IMG/VR virus record: IMGVR_UViG_3300021424_003787
Location: 1 to 25,589 of that record
DNA length: 25,589 bases
From: a virus
Reading direction: 5' to 3' (one strand)
The translations under genes and the position numbers were made by a program. Under the pieces are notes generated by a model. The model did not search any database, was not told the DNA's origin, and saw only the letters and a list, made by a program, of their open reading frames with translations. Shown here in pieces: positions 22,101 to 25,492 of this stretch; position 1 is the stretch's first letter; every line of letters starts with the position of its first letter.

Positions 22101-23390
22101 TGACTTGTCTCCAAGTTTTGCCGTAACAACCCCATTGGGTATTACAGCAAATCTGCATTTACCTTCTGGGTGAACAGGAAGAGAAATTATTTTACAAGAC
22201 GAACCACCCTCATACAAAACACAATTTGCGCATTTTACTCCTATTGCACCAACTGGATTTTTTTCCGGTGGATAATATCCAGCCCAAACACCATTGCTAT
22301 CTTCATTAAATTTTCCATGTCTTTTAACTATTTTAAGCAATGCATCTCTCAGGTCTGCTTCTTCTTTATCCAGATTGTTTTTGTCAATCGGTTTTCTATC
22401 TCCCTCATATTGAACCGGCGGAAGAGAAACAGCAACAGTTCCGGGCCCAAGTGGATTTGGTTTAATTGCGACCGGCACTGCTGGCATTTGTTGTGGACGA
22501 ATTACAACTCTGTTCGGATGACTCGGCATCATTGGTGATGGCTGCATTGGCATTGCGGATGGAGAAGATGGAGAAACTTCTGGCGTGATAATTCTTTGTG
22601 GCGCACCAAACATAAACGTTGAGCCATTTCTAGACCAACAACACTTGAATTTTTCCAGAGTGCCATTATCATTTGGTTTTGCGAAAGTTATGTTTTCATT
22701 GTCTGCTGAAATAAGCATTGTTTTTGGTCCATGCACCATTGACAATTGCTTTTGCATTTCCTCTCTATCAACCTGTGGAATAAAAGAATTTTGTTCATCC
22801 GTTTTTATTGATATTGTTCCGGTCAACTGATTTGCGCCATGCAAAACTGGAGAAACTTCGTAAAGTTCAAGTTCGTAGATAATATTTGCCTGTGTTTTTT
22901 GGTCAAATTGAGAGCGAAGTGTTTTATAGCCAATTGACCATTCTTGCTCTTCTCCAAAAAATGCTACGTTTGCAAAAGCTTCTCTTCCTTTTTCTGAATT
23001 CAAATTAAATTGAACTTTGGCAAACAATCCACCTATTCCTGCAATTTTCATTTTCATTGGCAGCCTTGGGTCGGTTGTTGGAACTTCGTAAATTTCCAAA
23101 ACCTTACCGATTGGGTCGTTCCAAGAATGACCCCACACAACTCGAGGTTTTCTGCGCATTAAGCTTTTTGTAAATGCTCCAGAAGCGACAATATCGCCAA
23201 CGCTGTCTTTGTTTCCAACGCCAGCAACGAAACACTCAACTATTCCCTGTGCCTCGTCAAGATTTAATGAATTTCCACGAGGAGAAGGAGAGCCAAGCTC
23301 GCTTGTTTTGTATTGGACTGAATCGGGTGACATGCTTTTCTTTCGTTCTTTACTTCGATAATAAGTGACTGGAGCAATGACCCGTTGCAA
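8661..23390 (-). CDS. giant polyprotein: prohead protease fused to ArdC, two SF1 helicases and other modules
   Basis: One uninterrupted frame of 4909 codons. Numbering here counts from the TTG at 23390; the ATG at 23333 (residue 20), with a purine-rich stretch before it, is the likelier start. Modules in order: S78-type prohead protease (45-195), Pro/Met-rich linker, four-Cys cluster (387-412), basic patch (about 465-480), two identical 131-aa copies, HTH-like repeats (1190-1297), ArdC-type metallopeptidase (1375-1705), two ~93-aa sister modules, SF1 helicase 1 (Walker lysine 2018, DEAQD 2492), acidic tract, a 126-aa module, SF1 helicase 2 (Walker lysine 3459, DEAQD 3676), two 39-aa acidic repeats and an unrecognised 511-aa end. 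The peptide R(L/I)SSG or a close variant separates modules 16 times. I infer a virion polyprotein cut by its own protease into packaged products. Head proteases of this family normally occur as proteins of a few hundred residues, so the fusion is very unusual. Confidence 0.93.
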   Translation of the reverse strand: MQRVIAPVTYYRSKERKKSMSPDSVQYKTSELGSPSPRGNSLNLDEAQGIVECFVAGVGNKDSVGDIVASGAFTKSLMRRKPRVVWGHSWNDPIGKVLEIYEVPTTDPRLPMKMKIAGIGGLFAKVQFNLNSEKGREAFANVAFFGEEQEWSIGYKTLRSQFDQKTQANIIYELELYEVSPVLHGANQLTGTISIKTDEQNSFIPQVDREEMQKQLSMVHGPKTMLISADNENITFAKPNDNGTLEKFKCCWSRNGSTFMFGAPQRIITPEVSPSSPSAMPMQPSPMMPSHPNRVVIRPQQMPAVPVAIKPNPLGPGTVAVSLPPVQYEGDRKPIDKNNLDKEEADLRDALLKIVKRHGKFNEDSNGVWAGYYPPEKNPVGAIGVKCANCVLYEGGSSCKIISLPVHPEGKCRFAVIPNGVVTAKLGDKSAEDIETEQQEDYLLELEAKYPGELLLAGLRGAIGRFRRKKRRRRFKDLSEFDENEIDEKGYCIAISTDDAFQAKQLLDPIFEYYGAETYVDADGIIIKSGISIDLIEAIDTALLNGEIKKKSLDDGIEVKNLGRRLVSYGASRLIDRPRLGGGRSRGVRGFGVPEGDLNPDTRVDKNRNGWLFDEYPDWRQPDPTPYGPGSIYNRDKTPEQIRDIKKIGRGERISSGRDDDKASLKKAKEIVQSFLDGYEGFDDDDWEYGEEYWKDALNFADEHKDTDYVFSQLEEMADDLAEQNGPGDKNKAEFLRNAREAFDAAGQRRERREAEQSSREEQRRKDRAMFSVEDMTPEEREERISSGRDDDKASLKKAKEIVQSFLDGYEGFDDDDWEYGEEYWKDALNFADEHKDTDYVFSQLEEMADDLAEQNGPGDKNKAEFLRNAREAFDAAGQRRERREAEQSSREEQRRKDRAMFSVEDMTPEEREERISSGRDDKPRRPKQREDRRLSSGRNLARHGKGKNHEQKFGVSRDEKQRRDEFDKVIQNWVDSGMKWNESPRSSSDGDKTESFLRGRELGINQARVAWLGTGRGNGKRSEKFNEKDKKSKEYRDWFLAYSGHLGNFIQALNNQENDKTPDDVKEKHKGIRNGIANEVSAKLPSEDKNSDEIFKWLNKYGFKPQKDETGRLSSGWNLDPDAPKPGERGRTTNIPGLDGGFDPDNPYGDENAPYDVGFDVYDRIIEEFLGDEKLKKDRVEFSEPRKPLTDKEIYERRMNGATLAEMARELMTTREDVRQRELRHMREMRRVAAGGKPIKPKRYRRRANELSKREKANLYSEKMQGASTKKLSKKYGIPPRDVDSIVKETGQRRKRQDDKRIAETRRQKEIEEKAKRDQIEKEKNFDAVRDEGVLSSGRTSSNAANERLNQLGPIGFLNEQLSNKRRERLSSGETSFNREELKKIYDNLSVQILESIKSAMDNPGKQWKRPWANKENYARNITNTQVNPDGRAYEGLNQLILSMTGFAKGYKTNKWAGKQQWEEFGGRVKKGARGTLIKAPTYKNGRKLQNQFHDTLVYNVAEVTGLPKAYYEPAKGNLSEKQRLADIQSVIAEIVPDFKEGNFGGAFYSPDKDMIFMPKFEDFKDAIGFYSTLLHEMTHWTGHSSRLNRKGGRMNAPKDTEDFKRYAFEELIAEIGSSFLMGMLGLEPTFREDHGQYLASWFKLINDDPQAVERALTEAQKAVDYMLNRSSTLRKRLGMEDRERKVDASLREEVPMLEGMEDAPKIPGPGKPKGTFEDTGFDDERLSSGKIEDFVKRPHKVGKLHKIGNRGWSALDRESGDREVYHYSTLMGIIRNGKYYQVSDGWGSVSDKQGIKKILRALGQDAPEPIDAIKTVQRLSSGKIEQFATRPYVSGKVSYAGNNQAWKSIDMPNGDRDIYHYGTRMGFIRDNKFHQVSDGWGSVSDKQGINKILRGLGQSKAIQLPRDGGLELQEERNLLNARTIKTGKNGRVIDSTGRLSSGNESGPIKPSKKGSENNKDLHVKRTDAKISFKAAHRLGFEPTQQQRDIVDLGVSLILGQVGKRILSVSAGAGTGKTSTLKVLARAMQQMFNLDLVDDDVQLNHKLRYLADKFSDDLKEMGIKDLTKIPIDQAKEAVGKLKEKYGEPNLYYGVFNRTNQFEAERAFPEQTTGVSTLDKLAFWGLRLGAADKRFGPHIAKKMQTMRQDLKPAAFINADGTPIRKKSKRTKKKDGTPAVFTVENYITGGRVEIIGEVPVLEDAGLRELSKAEDFIRYFGLRDLFHDSGVQPKGKQKPIPTKKIPQFAQMTVDDLGFFIAKAVENWAYSTDEELSAKHFALTPQQISEKRARRNKKKKRVIKGFKDKTTNVGADDDGSAFEEEAVDPLVDSAFLIEVAQNPEKYIPQEWVDYAAETVSLLQNEFVTDKKGKPIVGKDGKKVLSPVVPDQTQMYKLFAMSKPDLLEGKYMIGHADGLTKKQQVQTAGTIGDYTTGDGTVLKMDKKGKFPAGTDLSDIWVITSLKGQRGKKGNQSAVIQKSFGNPGKKVSAMLIDEAQDLNPVMLQVLEANKDKMPIILVGDARQKVYGFRRAINALAAINPDYILPLNESFRFGSRIAYLANVIQFLGNIDDEEKGIDNFEMQFVSGHLESLVRGQFDDAIELLKKTDRSDEEKSILRNILKTLDEDFGLSSTLGPKKDGFDKNGEMLKIFDDGIPDAQKIKILSDRKDSAIDEAMGEIWDSEMPLLDEKGKPILDDDGDPRPQGELLPQKGRSYAYLTRDNAEIFTAATRLAQHLRTTHLADSLREGQENWEKLSPQIATSAKKHEELIAFFKHAAWILGTDEYKLTYPERRPPASPLFGNIWTKEQVDKRLGQKRYQQMTAMWKLMFTRGEDGKAKFISPKTYIHMLEGHSKAGAGGQMEWREPTIIPERQAIKMSTKWGYMSVAQIREIANRKNAKTSKQKKPQMTSQRQAIPILDLKDVGTIYATLDIAGGDGNSPGKWTGKVIISGHGLSTPRPKVDGKQGRKGGTYREDVKRIMSRDPRFAGKFKYVEKGDTSQRADAVHINDAYILDIKDVGGSEEKLSELIQEAASEIRKAANTNGADAVVTTAQLFKGMEADDVVLGESWQDAFGSIDDELEIQGKISEAFREELNIVYVALTRAKKRIDPGRVLAELYLGTRTTEGEDRRNNAVARLNRYIDELADSKNPEDRKTAEALREPNGFRFPYPEPLDKKDDDDDDKDIEGDPADDELTIEEIIEGGTDISEKEQDELDELNSDGKENDISDEEDGEDEDEDGPIEVGDDDTYDDDQGDTNTIDDQKFGIAELSGEERLSSGKASYWNNQFDDALNSSLADEDNKEVSAYVNSSLAKMRSIFDSLPTIKYAIQNESDADLDNDYAFDVNYEISADVARNISELQENIGKAFNVSWAKERLNNQNVGPKEKSAAKKIISDAQNGRLSSGSGPRRVTTTLEDVQENMKYDWKTAGFDRIPTDEQQLITDAVMTGDDVVVRALAGTGKTTTLEMLAKRLEDQAPSKKIVYLTFTKKMTEEAVKKFAPFRNVEVRTWDSVAYAAIVQPNESLRAKYDAKGSKLPNGKELIYSNAYSDIASHYGLKEFTAQYISKQGNVIEIKVDPYEQGLILSKALNEFSNSAEPKMSTSVIKKMAGIYDISMNDDLAKQLVVVAQKMWDDSFNPESPIQLGRNYVMKKFALTNPDLSSGVGMRKNIMGNDIILFDEAQDANPVMTAIVKNQQIQKIVVGDSNQAIYEFRGAVDELDEFKAKYDLTLTESFRFNQIIAGFANRFLAAHQRKKEGKGKVPKSAKMRLLGRGKNGSVLREESELDGFDPEKPYGPQSVARAVNRQIKPDGKRETFAYLTQTNAPAFKRIIAAQRAGLRTGSVSTFKEDLNNMVDHAQWLMNDKKGTPPAKRYAPFNEYKTWEELRRDVDPKALKKKKSSNNVQAKTAYRLLADEGFRFDTLRNIIDKIETIDEEKINEDTVTVSQVIDKAEFEIIEDGTMVASIDGNKIALNATSKALLPLFMARKPIFAGKHGFRYDKPNERWIRETSSPQEAVEIINDIKKLVRDGMLKDDSGPYSSRTKLVRAVESGSAKGILNEVAINGLDFSFVKSSDGKIRASLSGNTYFHLGGKADQRKKEKIKAGVLRWDKNANNGKGEWYFEADSVDDAVAKIEKIRSNFGLAEGEWVVAPVQKAGSDGGVDIVAQTAHRSKGLEYDYIVLGDDFKTPEKRDEGEVGEDRYWESVGEKGGGTSQDGPGPQTPEEKLDAMSEEDLRLQYVAATRAKKVLVMGSLSWIFDVTDDKDEEYARLSSGKSSRRAARRERLSSGEDDGRIGDIEDPDDEEIMKDLIENDLLPKVPTDEEMEAEYQDLIKRGELDPDDEEIMKDLIENDLLPKVPTDEEMEAEYQDLIKRGKLPSPPSDERISSGRKERRLRRAGGGERLSSGGLPDSATKSRLDGFGGTTEQVNMARQIWRAFGKVGWSLKTSISTSDENQRSSAIKKAMSETGERMKQRGKVTIGSISTNSTQTANPENWMLPIAKLRRAISVPDKNNSTRELNNIELASLLGITDFSSIRKMDREDAAISYNDVMNLIAEIGNTKEFPLWKLFSPTTPDEDGFGGAENSMDRFFENANRSLMRQRFMTEAFGKDAYPRWRKPDGTVISQNDYEKLNDDLDKFKTSGQFPFDGDYEADRPYKDADVDLTFEGYDPETKPIPDAKIKMKDTDNDSVEQKTTKAEFKLQELLEALGIDPNDKKWEEKLQKKISATKKETELVAPGGKTAQRYRSEGVPIAVISELIRIGVIKDAKSVFKSNDAGKRLDYELARRKDVVYETVANLISTKFDGSEFASYTSMETIFGTRDIGTTLNAAEQAKGKRFSKNKGDEPRFGKSDLQNFVNRFNDIFGTKYTIDDIFSDEQLRAARKRIEEDGKVTKLTRFPKLGNRTILKKEED
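10182..10196 (-). other. RLSSG site 16 (residue 4399)
   Basis: Context ERLSSGGLP. Last site; it would free the C-terminal 511-residue module. Confidence 0.7.
10236..10250 (-). other. RISSG site 15 (residue 4381)
   Basis: Context ERISSGRKE. It ends the acidic-repeat fragment; 18 residues separate it from site 16. Confidence 0.7.
10278..10506 (-). repeat. 117-bp exact tandem duplication (39-aa acidic repeat)
   Basis: The unit at 10278-10394 is repeated without visible change at 10395-10506, with a period of 117 bases that keeps the frame. Each unit encodes 39 acidic, helical-looking residues with DEEIMKDLIENDLLPKVPTD and EEMEAEYQDLIKRG. Both copies lie between two RSSG-type sites (4281 and 4381). 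Function is unknown. Confidence 0.93.
10536..10550 (-). other. RLSSG site 14 (residue 4281)
   Basis: Context ERLSSGEDD. It begins the 100-aa fragment that contains the duplicated acidic repeat. Confidence 0.7.
10581..10595 (-). other. RLSSG site 13 (residue 4266)
   Basis: Context ARLSSGKSS, about 10 residues after the last helicase 2 strand. Only 15 residues separate it from site 14. Confidence 0.7.
10623..13118 (-). other. SF1 (UvrD/PcrA/Rep-type) helicase domain 2
   Basis: Residues about 3425-4256. Motifs: PTDEQQLITDAV (Q-like); Walker A ALAGTGKTTT with lysine 3459; YLTFTKKMTEEA (Ia-like); DEAQD at 3676-3680; VVGDSNQAIYEFRGA (III); TESFRFNQIIAGFANRFL (IV); AQTAHRSKGLEYDYIVLGDD (V); and QYVAATRAKKVLVMG (VI). 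This is a complete UvrD-type set with a nearly normal size. It is not a recent copy of helicase 1, since insertions and most non-motif residues differ. An extra DLSSG sits inside it just before motif II. Confidence 0.9.
12411..12425 (-). other. DLSSG inside helicase 2 (residue 3656), probably not a processing site
   Basis: Context NPDLSSGVGM, about 20 residues before DEAQD. It has LSSG but no preceding Arg and no following basic or acidic residue. Cutting here would destroy the helicase, so it is a natural negative control for what the motif needs. Confidence 0.4.
13185..13199 (-). other. RLSSG site 12 (residue 3398)
   Basis: Context GRLSSGSGP. It lies about 30 residues before helicase 2, a distance like that of site 10 before helicase 1. 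Confidence 0.72.
13563..13577 (-). other. RLSSG site 11 (residue 3272)
   Basis: Context EERLSSGKAS. It separates the acidic tail of helicase 1 from a 126-aa unrecognised module. Confidence 0.72.
13590..13875 (-). other. acidic low-complexity tract after helicase 1
   Basis: Roughly residues 3172-3267 are dominated by Asp and Glu, starting with a DDDDDDK run and including DEEDGEDEDEDGP. It ends just before the next RLSSG site. It may act as a spacer or mimic DNA charge to keep the helicase from binding DNA too early; both ideas are inference. Confidence 0.7.
14061..17483 (-). other. SF1 (UvrD/PcrA/Rep-type) helicase domain 1
   Basis: Residues about 1970-3110. Visible motifs in order are: Q-like PTQQQRDIVDLG; Walker A AGAGTGKTST with lysine 2018; Walker B DEAQD at 2492-2496; motif III-like ILVGDARQKVYGFR; motif IV-like NESFRFGSRIA; motif V-like TTAQLFKGMEADDVVLGE; and motif VI VYVALTRAKKR. 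The set is complete, so ATP-dependent 3'-5' DNA unwinding is expected by family. Long insertions between motifs I and II make it larger than a typical UvrD (about 700 residues). It is followed by an acidic tail. The predicted processed fragment, 1940-3272, is the longest in the protein. Confidence 0.88.
17559..17573 (-). other. RLSSG site 10 (residue 1940)
   Basis: Context GRLSSGNES. It lies about 30 residues before the first SF1 helicase. Confidence 0.7.
17655..18197 (-). repeat. two diverged sister modules of about 93 aa
   Basis: Residues about 1732-1819 and 1825-1912 are clearly related along their length. Each starts right after an RLSSGK site with I-E-(D/Q)-F, contains YHY(S/G)T-MG-IR and shares the exact 15-residue signature QVSDGWGSVSDKQGI, then ends KILR-LGQ. 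The offset between the two sites is 279 bases, i.e. 93 codons. The copies differ at many positions, so this duplication is older than the 393-bp one. I do not recognise the family; the aromatic and glycine-rich pattern suggests a small compact domain. Confidence 0.85.
17919..17933 (-). other. RLSSG site 9 (residue 1820)
   Basis: Context QRLSSGKIEQF, between the two sister modules. Confidence 0.72.
18198..18212 (-). other. RLSSG site 8 (residue 1727)
   Basis: Context ERLSSGKIEDF. It ends the ArdC module and begins the first of two sister modules; the residues after the site match those after site 9. Confidence 0.72.
18276..19268 (-). other. ArdC-type antirestriction metallopeptidase domain
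   Basis: Residues about 1375-1705. The amino half resembles the ssDNA-binding part of ArdC/TraC-type proteins (NREELKKIYDNLSVQILESI, then NPDGRAYEGLNQLIL and KGARGTLIKAPTYKNG). The carboxyl half has the zincin motif HEMTHWTGH at 1577-1585, followed by SSRLNRKGGR and a glutamate-rich YAFEELIAEIGSSFL that should supply the third zinc ligand. ArdC proteins of plasmids and phages protect incoming DNA from host restriction. Flanking RLSSG sites at 1370 and 1727 would give a 357-aa product, close to the usual size of about 300 residues. A domain of this type inside a head polyprotein suggests delivery with the DNA. Confidence 0.85.
19269..19283 (-). other. RLSSG site 7 (residue 1370)
   Basis: Context RERLSSGET. 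It lies immediately before the ArdC-like domain, so cutting here would give that domain an almost clean amino end. Confidence 0.72.
19374..19388 (-). other. VLSSG variant site 6 (residue 1335)
   Basis: Context EGVLSSGRT. The arginine of the motif is replaced by valine, while the following arginine is kept. It sits at the end of the HTH module. Confidence 0.55.
19500..19823 (-). other. two HTH-like repeats in a basic segment
   Basis: Residues about 1190-1297 hold two similar helix-turn-helix-like stretches. The first reads LTDKEIYERRMNGATLAEMA and then RELMTTREDV; the second reads LSKREKANLYSEKMQGAS and then KKLSKKYGIPPRDV. Both have the small-residue turn and pattern of homeodomain/resolvase-type DNA-binding helices, and both are flanked by Arg/Lys-rich segments. 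A DNA-binding internal virion protein is the simplest reading. It is inferred from pattern only. Confidence 0.5.
20040..20054 (-). other. RLSSG site 5 (residue 1113)
   Basis: Context GRLSSGWN. It begins the 222-aa module that carries the HTH-like repeats. Confidence 0.7.
20577..20591 (-). other. RLSSG site 4 (residue 934)
   Basis: Context RRLSSGRN. It begins a 179-aa module of unknown function with a basic amino end. Confidence 0.7.
20634..20648 (-). other. RISSG site 3 (residue 915)
   Basis: Context ERISSGR, at the end of the second 131-aa copy. Only 19 residues separate it from site 4. Confidence 0.7.
21027..21041 (-). other. RISSG site 2 (residue 784)
   Basis: Context ERISSGR, at the boundary between the two identical 131-aa copies. 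Confidence 0.7.
21420..21434 (-). other. RISSG site 1 (residue 653)
   Basis: Context ERISSGR. First site after the protease and four-Cys module. Cutting here would release an N-terminal product of about 650 residues containing the protease. Confidence 0.7.
22131..22238 (-). other. four-cysteine metal-binding-like cluster
   Basis: Cysteines at residues 387, 390, 399 and 412 of the giant protein (CANC, SCK, KCRFAVIPNG) have the spacing C-x2-C-x8-C-x12-C expected for a small zinc or iron-sulfur site. It lies after the protease and a Pro-rich linker and before a very basic RFRRKKRRRRFK stretch that could contact DNA. The metal and function are not determinable from sequence. Confidence 0.55.
22806..23258 (-). 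other. HK97-family (peptidase S78) prohead protease domain
   Basis: Residues about 45-195 of the giant protein. The family's catalytic Ser-His pair is visible as H88 in VVWGHSW and S152 in EWSIGYK; E178 in LELYEVSPV fits the acidic residue in the conserved ELYEVSPV end of the fold. It begins in the usual way (GIVECFVAGVGNKDSVGD, then GAFTKSL). This enzyme class matures heads by cutting scaffold and capsid proteins inside the prohead and normally destroys or removes itself afterwards. Position right after the portal agrees. The catalytic residues look intact, so an active protease is expected. Confidence 0.9.
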
Positions 23391-23401
23391 CTATTGATAA
23401 T

Positions 23402-23434
23402 TTGCTGTCCATATAAAGAAATTATTTACAGCAA
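23402..23434 (-). promoter_or_regulatory. inverted repeat in the portal/giant-protein gap
   Basis: TTGCTGT at 23402-23408 and ACAGCAA at 23428-23434 form a perfect 7-base inverted repeat around a 19-base AT-rich spacer, directly after the portal stop codon. No T-run follows on the minus strand, so it is not a standard intrinsic terminator. It could be an RNA hairpin or a protein-binding site. Confidence 0.3.
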
Positions 23435-25480
23435 TTAGCCATCTTGACCGAAATTCCATGCAGCATTTACTTCCGAATCAGCAATATCGGCCTGTTCTTT
23501 TGCAAAAAAGTTTGCATACATTTCTACGATTTTCTGTTTGAAAGAAATGAATCTTTCGTCTTCTCCCTTTGTATTGAACGAGTCAATCATAAATGAGTTT
23601 ATTTCAGAAATAAATTTGCTGTTTAAATTTTTTATACTTGTAAGCCTTTCGTCAATTTGTTTTGCAACTTGAAGCGCTTGAAGATTTTTGGTCTTGATTC
23701 CCTTCAATTCAAAGTTAATTTGCTTTCGTTCATTTGAGTTATTTATTATTGCCGAGAACAACGGCTTTATGTCTTCATCTATTTGCCTATTCCATGTTTC
23801 AATAGAAATAATTGTTTCAACGTCTAGCGTTCCGGATGAAAGTGCTTTTTTGGATTTTGCTCCGTTTATTTTTTCAAGCACAACTCGCTGCTGTCTTTCA
23901 AAAACTCTTTCAATTCCTCTTGATAATATTTCTGACCATCTTTCAATTTCAAATTGAGAATCTTCTTGTTCTGATTTTGTTTGAATTCCAGAGTCAGATG
24001 CTGTGGCGATTCCCGCTGGAACCTGTGGCTGCATTGCTGCTCCAGTTGCTTCTGGTGGAAGTGGGCTTTGAGCAAGCGCCCCACTGACTTCAGCCATTGC
24101 GCCCTGCATTGTGTTTGGGTCAAGCGGCGGTTCTTGTCCTGGCATTTGTGGCATTCCGGGCATTCCAGGCATTGGTGGCATTCCGGGCATGCCCGGCGCG
24201 CCGCCTGGAGCTCCAGGGACTTGAGCAGCATTTTCTTCCATCTTCTTTTTTGTATTCGCAATCGGAATAAGGTTTGGATTCATCAGCAAAGAATCGGCCA
24301 AGTCTGCGTCCACTTCTTTTCTTGCTGAACCGATTCTGTATTCGTTTACACTTATCAATCCAGCTTGAAGTTCTTGCATTAGATAGCGTTCGCGTTCCTG
24401 TTTGTAGAGCATGAGAATTGGAACTTCTGAAGTATCAAAATCAATGTAATACTTATCGTCCAATTCGTCAAGTGCCCTGGAAACAATCTCCAAATGTGGA
24501 CCCATTGTTTCTACCCAAAAAACTCGTATTTCCTCTGCCGCATTTGAAAATGTTCGCCCTGCTGCATTTCCAATAACTGATTCTGGGACTCCGAAAGCTG
24601 AAAGTATTTCTTCTTTTGTTATCTGTCGCATTTGCATATATGCAGCATCTCTTGGCGATGCTGAGGTATCTACAAAATCAACTCCTTCATCTGAAGAAAT
24701 TACAGTTGTTTGACCAGTTTTTGAAATATTTCCTCTAAATCTACTTCTCAATTCATCTTTATCGTCCTCATCTATTTCTCCGCGAACCACAAGCAAACCA
24801 CCCGGTCTTCCATCATTTAACAGATAATTTCTGTTATATATTTTTGCCAGATTCTCAATTTCGATAGCAACACCAGATGCTTCAAGTGGGGTCAAAGACA
24901 AATATGGGTCTATGGGATGCGGTCTTCTAACCCAACACACATCTTCTGGTTTTAAAATTATTTTTTGGCCATATGGCATCATCACTTCATAGCCGGAAAC
25001 AAATTTCTTTGGATGTGGTATTGGGGCTGTTGATTGAGGCGGAAGAAGGTTTAGAGCGATTATCCCGCCATCTCTGCCACGTATTTTTTCTATAAATACA
25101 CCCCTTGTTCCAAGCAGTAATTGAGCGGAAAGTCTGTACCTAAAAATAAATGAGTTTTCTCCAACATTTGTTCTGTTATTCAACAGCTCCAAAATTGTGG
25201 AACGTTCTGCTTCTTTTCCTTTTACTTGCTGGCCATGCTTGGAATTGTCTTTTCTCAGCATCATGGTCAATCTGGCTTGATTACCAGAAATCGCGTCAAT
25301 ACAGCGATTAACCCAAGTAATTTTCGACATTCCCTCGCGGTATGCGCGCTCGATGTCCCAGCCATCCCTATACGCCTTATCGGCAAATGAGGGGTTTGCT
25401 GATATCGGCAAACCGTAACCCAAAGATTTTGAATTTCCCGGGCGCAATGATTTATTGTTAGGCGAACTGTTCCAAGCCAT
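23435..25480 (-). CDS. phage portal protein with C-terminal extension
   Basis: This 681-aa protein is recognisable as an HK97-type portal, the dodecameric ring at the head vertex through which DNA enters and leaves and to which the terminase docks. The core covers roughly residues 30-390. It includes the NRCIDAISGNQARL start, EDVCWVRRPHPIDPYLSLTP, a YNRNYLLNDGRPGGLLVV segment and the ITKEEILSAFGVPESVIG motif typical of the family. After the core comes a Met/Pro/Gly-rich linker (about 415-480), then a helical C-terminal region of about 180 residues ending ADIADSEVNAAWNFGQDG, which recalls the TE-x-x-x-x-N helix of SPP1 gp7-like head proteins; that resemblance is inference. ALSSG lies at residues 546-550. 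No clear Shine-Dalgarno precedes the ATG at 25480. The first giant gene follows 44 bases or more downstream. Confidence 0.93.
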   Translation of the reverse strand: MAWNSSPNNKSLRPGNSKSLGYGLPISANPSFADKAYRDGWDIERAYREGMSKITWVNRCIDAISGNQARLTMMLRKDNSKHGQQVKGKEAERSTILELLNNRTNVGENSFIFRYRLSAQLLLGTRGVFIEKIRGRDGGIIALNLLPPQSTAPIPHPKKFVSGYEVMMPYGQKIILKPEDVCWVRRPHPIDPYLSLTPLEASGVAIEIENLAKIYNRNYLLNDGRPGGLLVVRGEIDEDDKDELRSRFRGNISKTGQTTVISSDEGVDFVDTSASPRDAAYMQMRQITKEEILSAFGVPESVIGNAAGRTFSNAAEEIRVFWVETMGPHLEIVSRALDELDDKYYIDFDTSEVPILMLYKQERERYLMQELQAGLISVNEYRIGSARKEVDADLADSLLMNPNLIPIANTKKKMEENAAQVPGAPGGAPGMPGMPPMPGMPGMPQMPGQEPPLDPNTMQGAMAEVSGALAQSPLPPEATGAAMQPQVPAGIATASDSGIQTKSEQEDSQFEIERWSEILSRGIERVFERQQRVVLEKINGAKSKKALSSGTLDVETIISIETWNRQIDEDIKPLFSAIINNSNERKQINFELKGIKTKNLQALQVAKQIDERLTSIKNLNSKFISEINSFMIDSFNTKGEDERFISFKQKIVEMYANFFAKEQADIADSEVNAAWNFGQDG
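23831..23845 (-). other. ALSSG site in the portal C-terminal region (putative processing site)
   Basis: Portal residues 546-550, in the context SKKALSSGTLD. It matches the R(L/I)SSG peptide of the two giant proteins except that A replaces R, with two lysines just upstream. Cutting here would separate about 130 C-terminal residues from the portal body. A single imperfect match could be chance. Confidence 0.45.
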
Positions 25481-25492
25481 ATATTTAATTGA

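Noticed and set aside
8661-23390. Giant frame as a product of an altered genetic code or an assembly fusion
   Set aside because: Stops TAA and TGA are used normally by the neighbours, all 16 sites and all domain motifs stay in one frame, and no junction is visible. Only reads could exclude misassembly of the exact repeats.
23391-23434. Promoter before the first giant gene
   Set aside because: TATATG and TATTAT boxes occur, but spacings to TTGCTG or TTGCAA are about 13 or 21 bases, outside the usual range.
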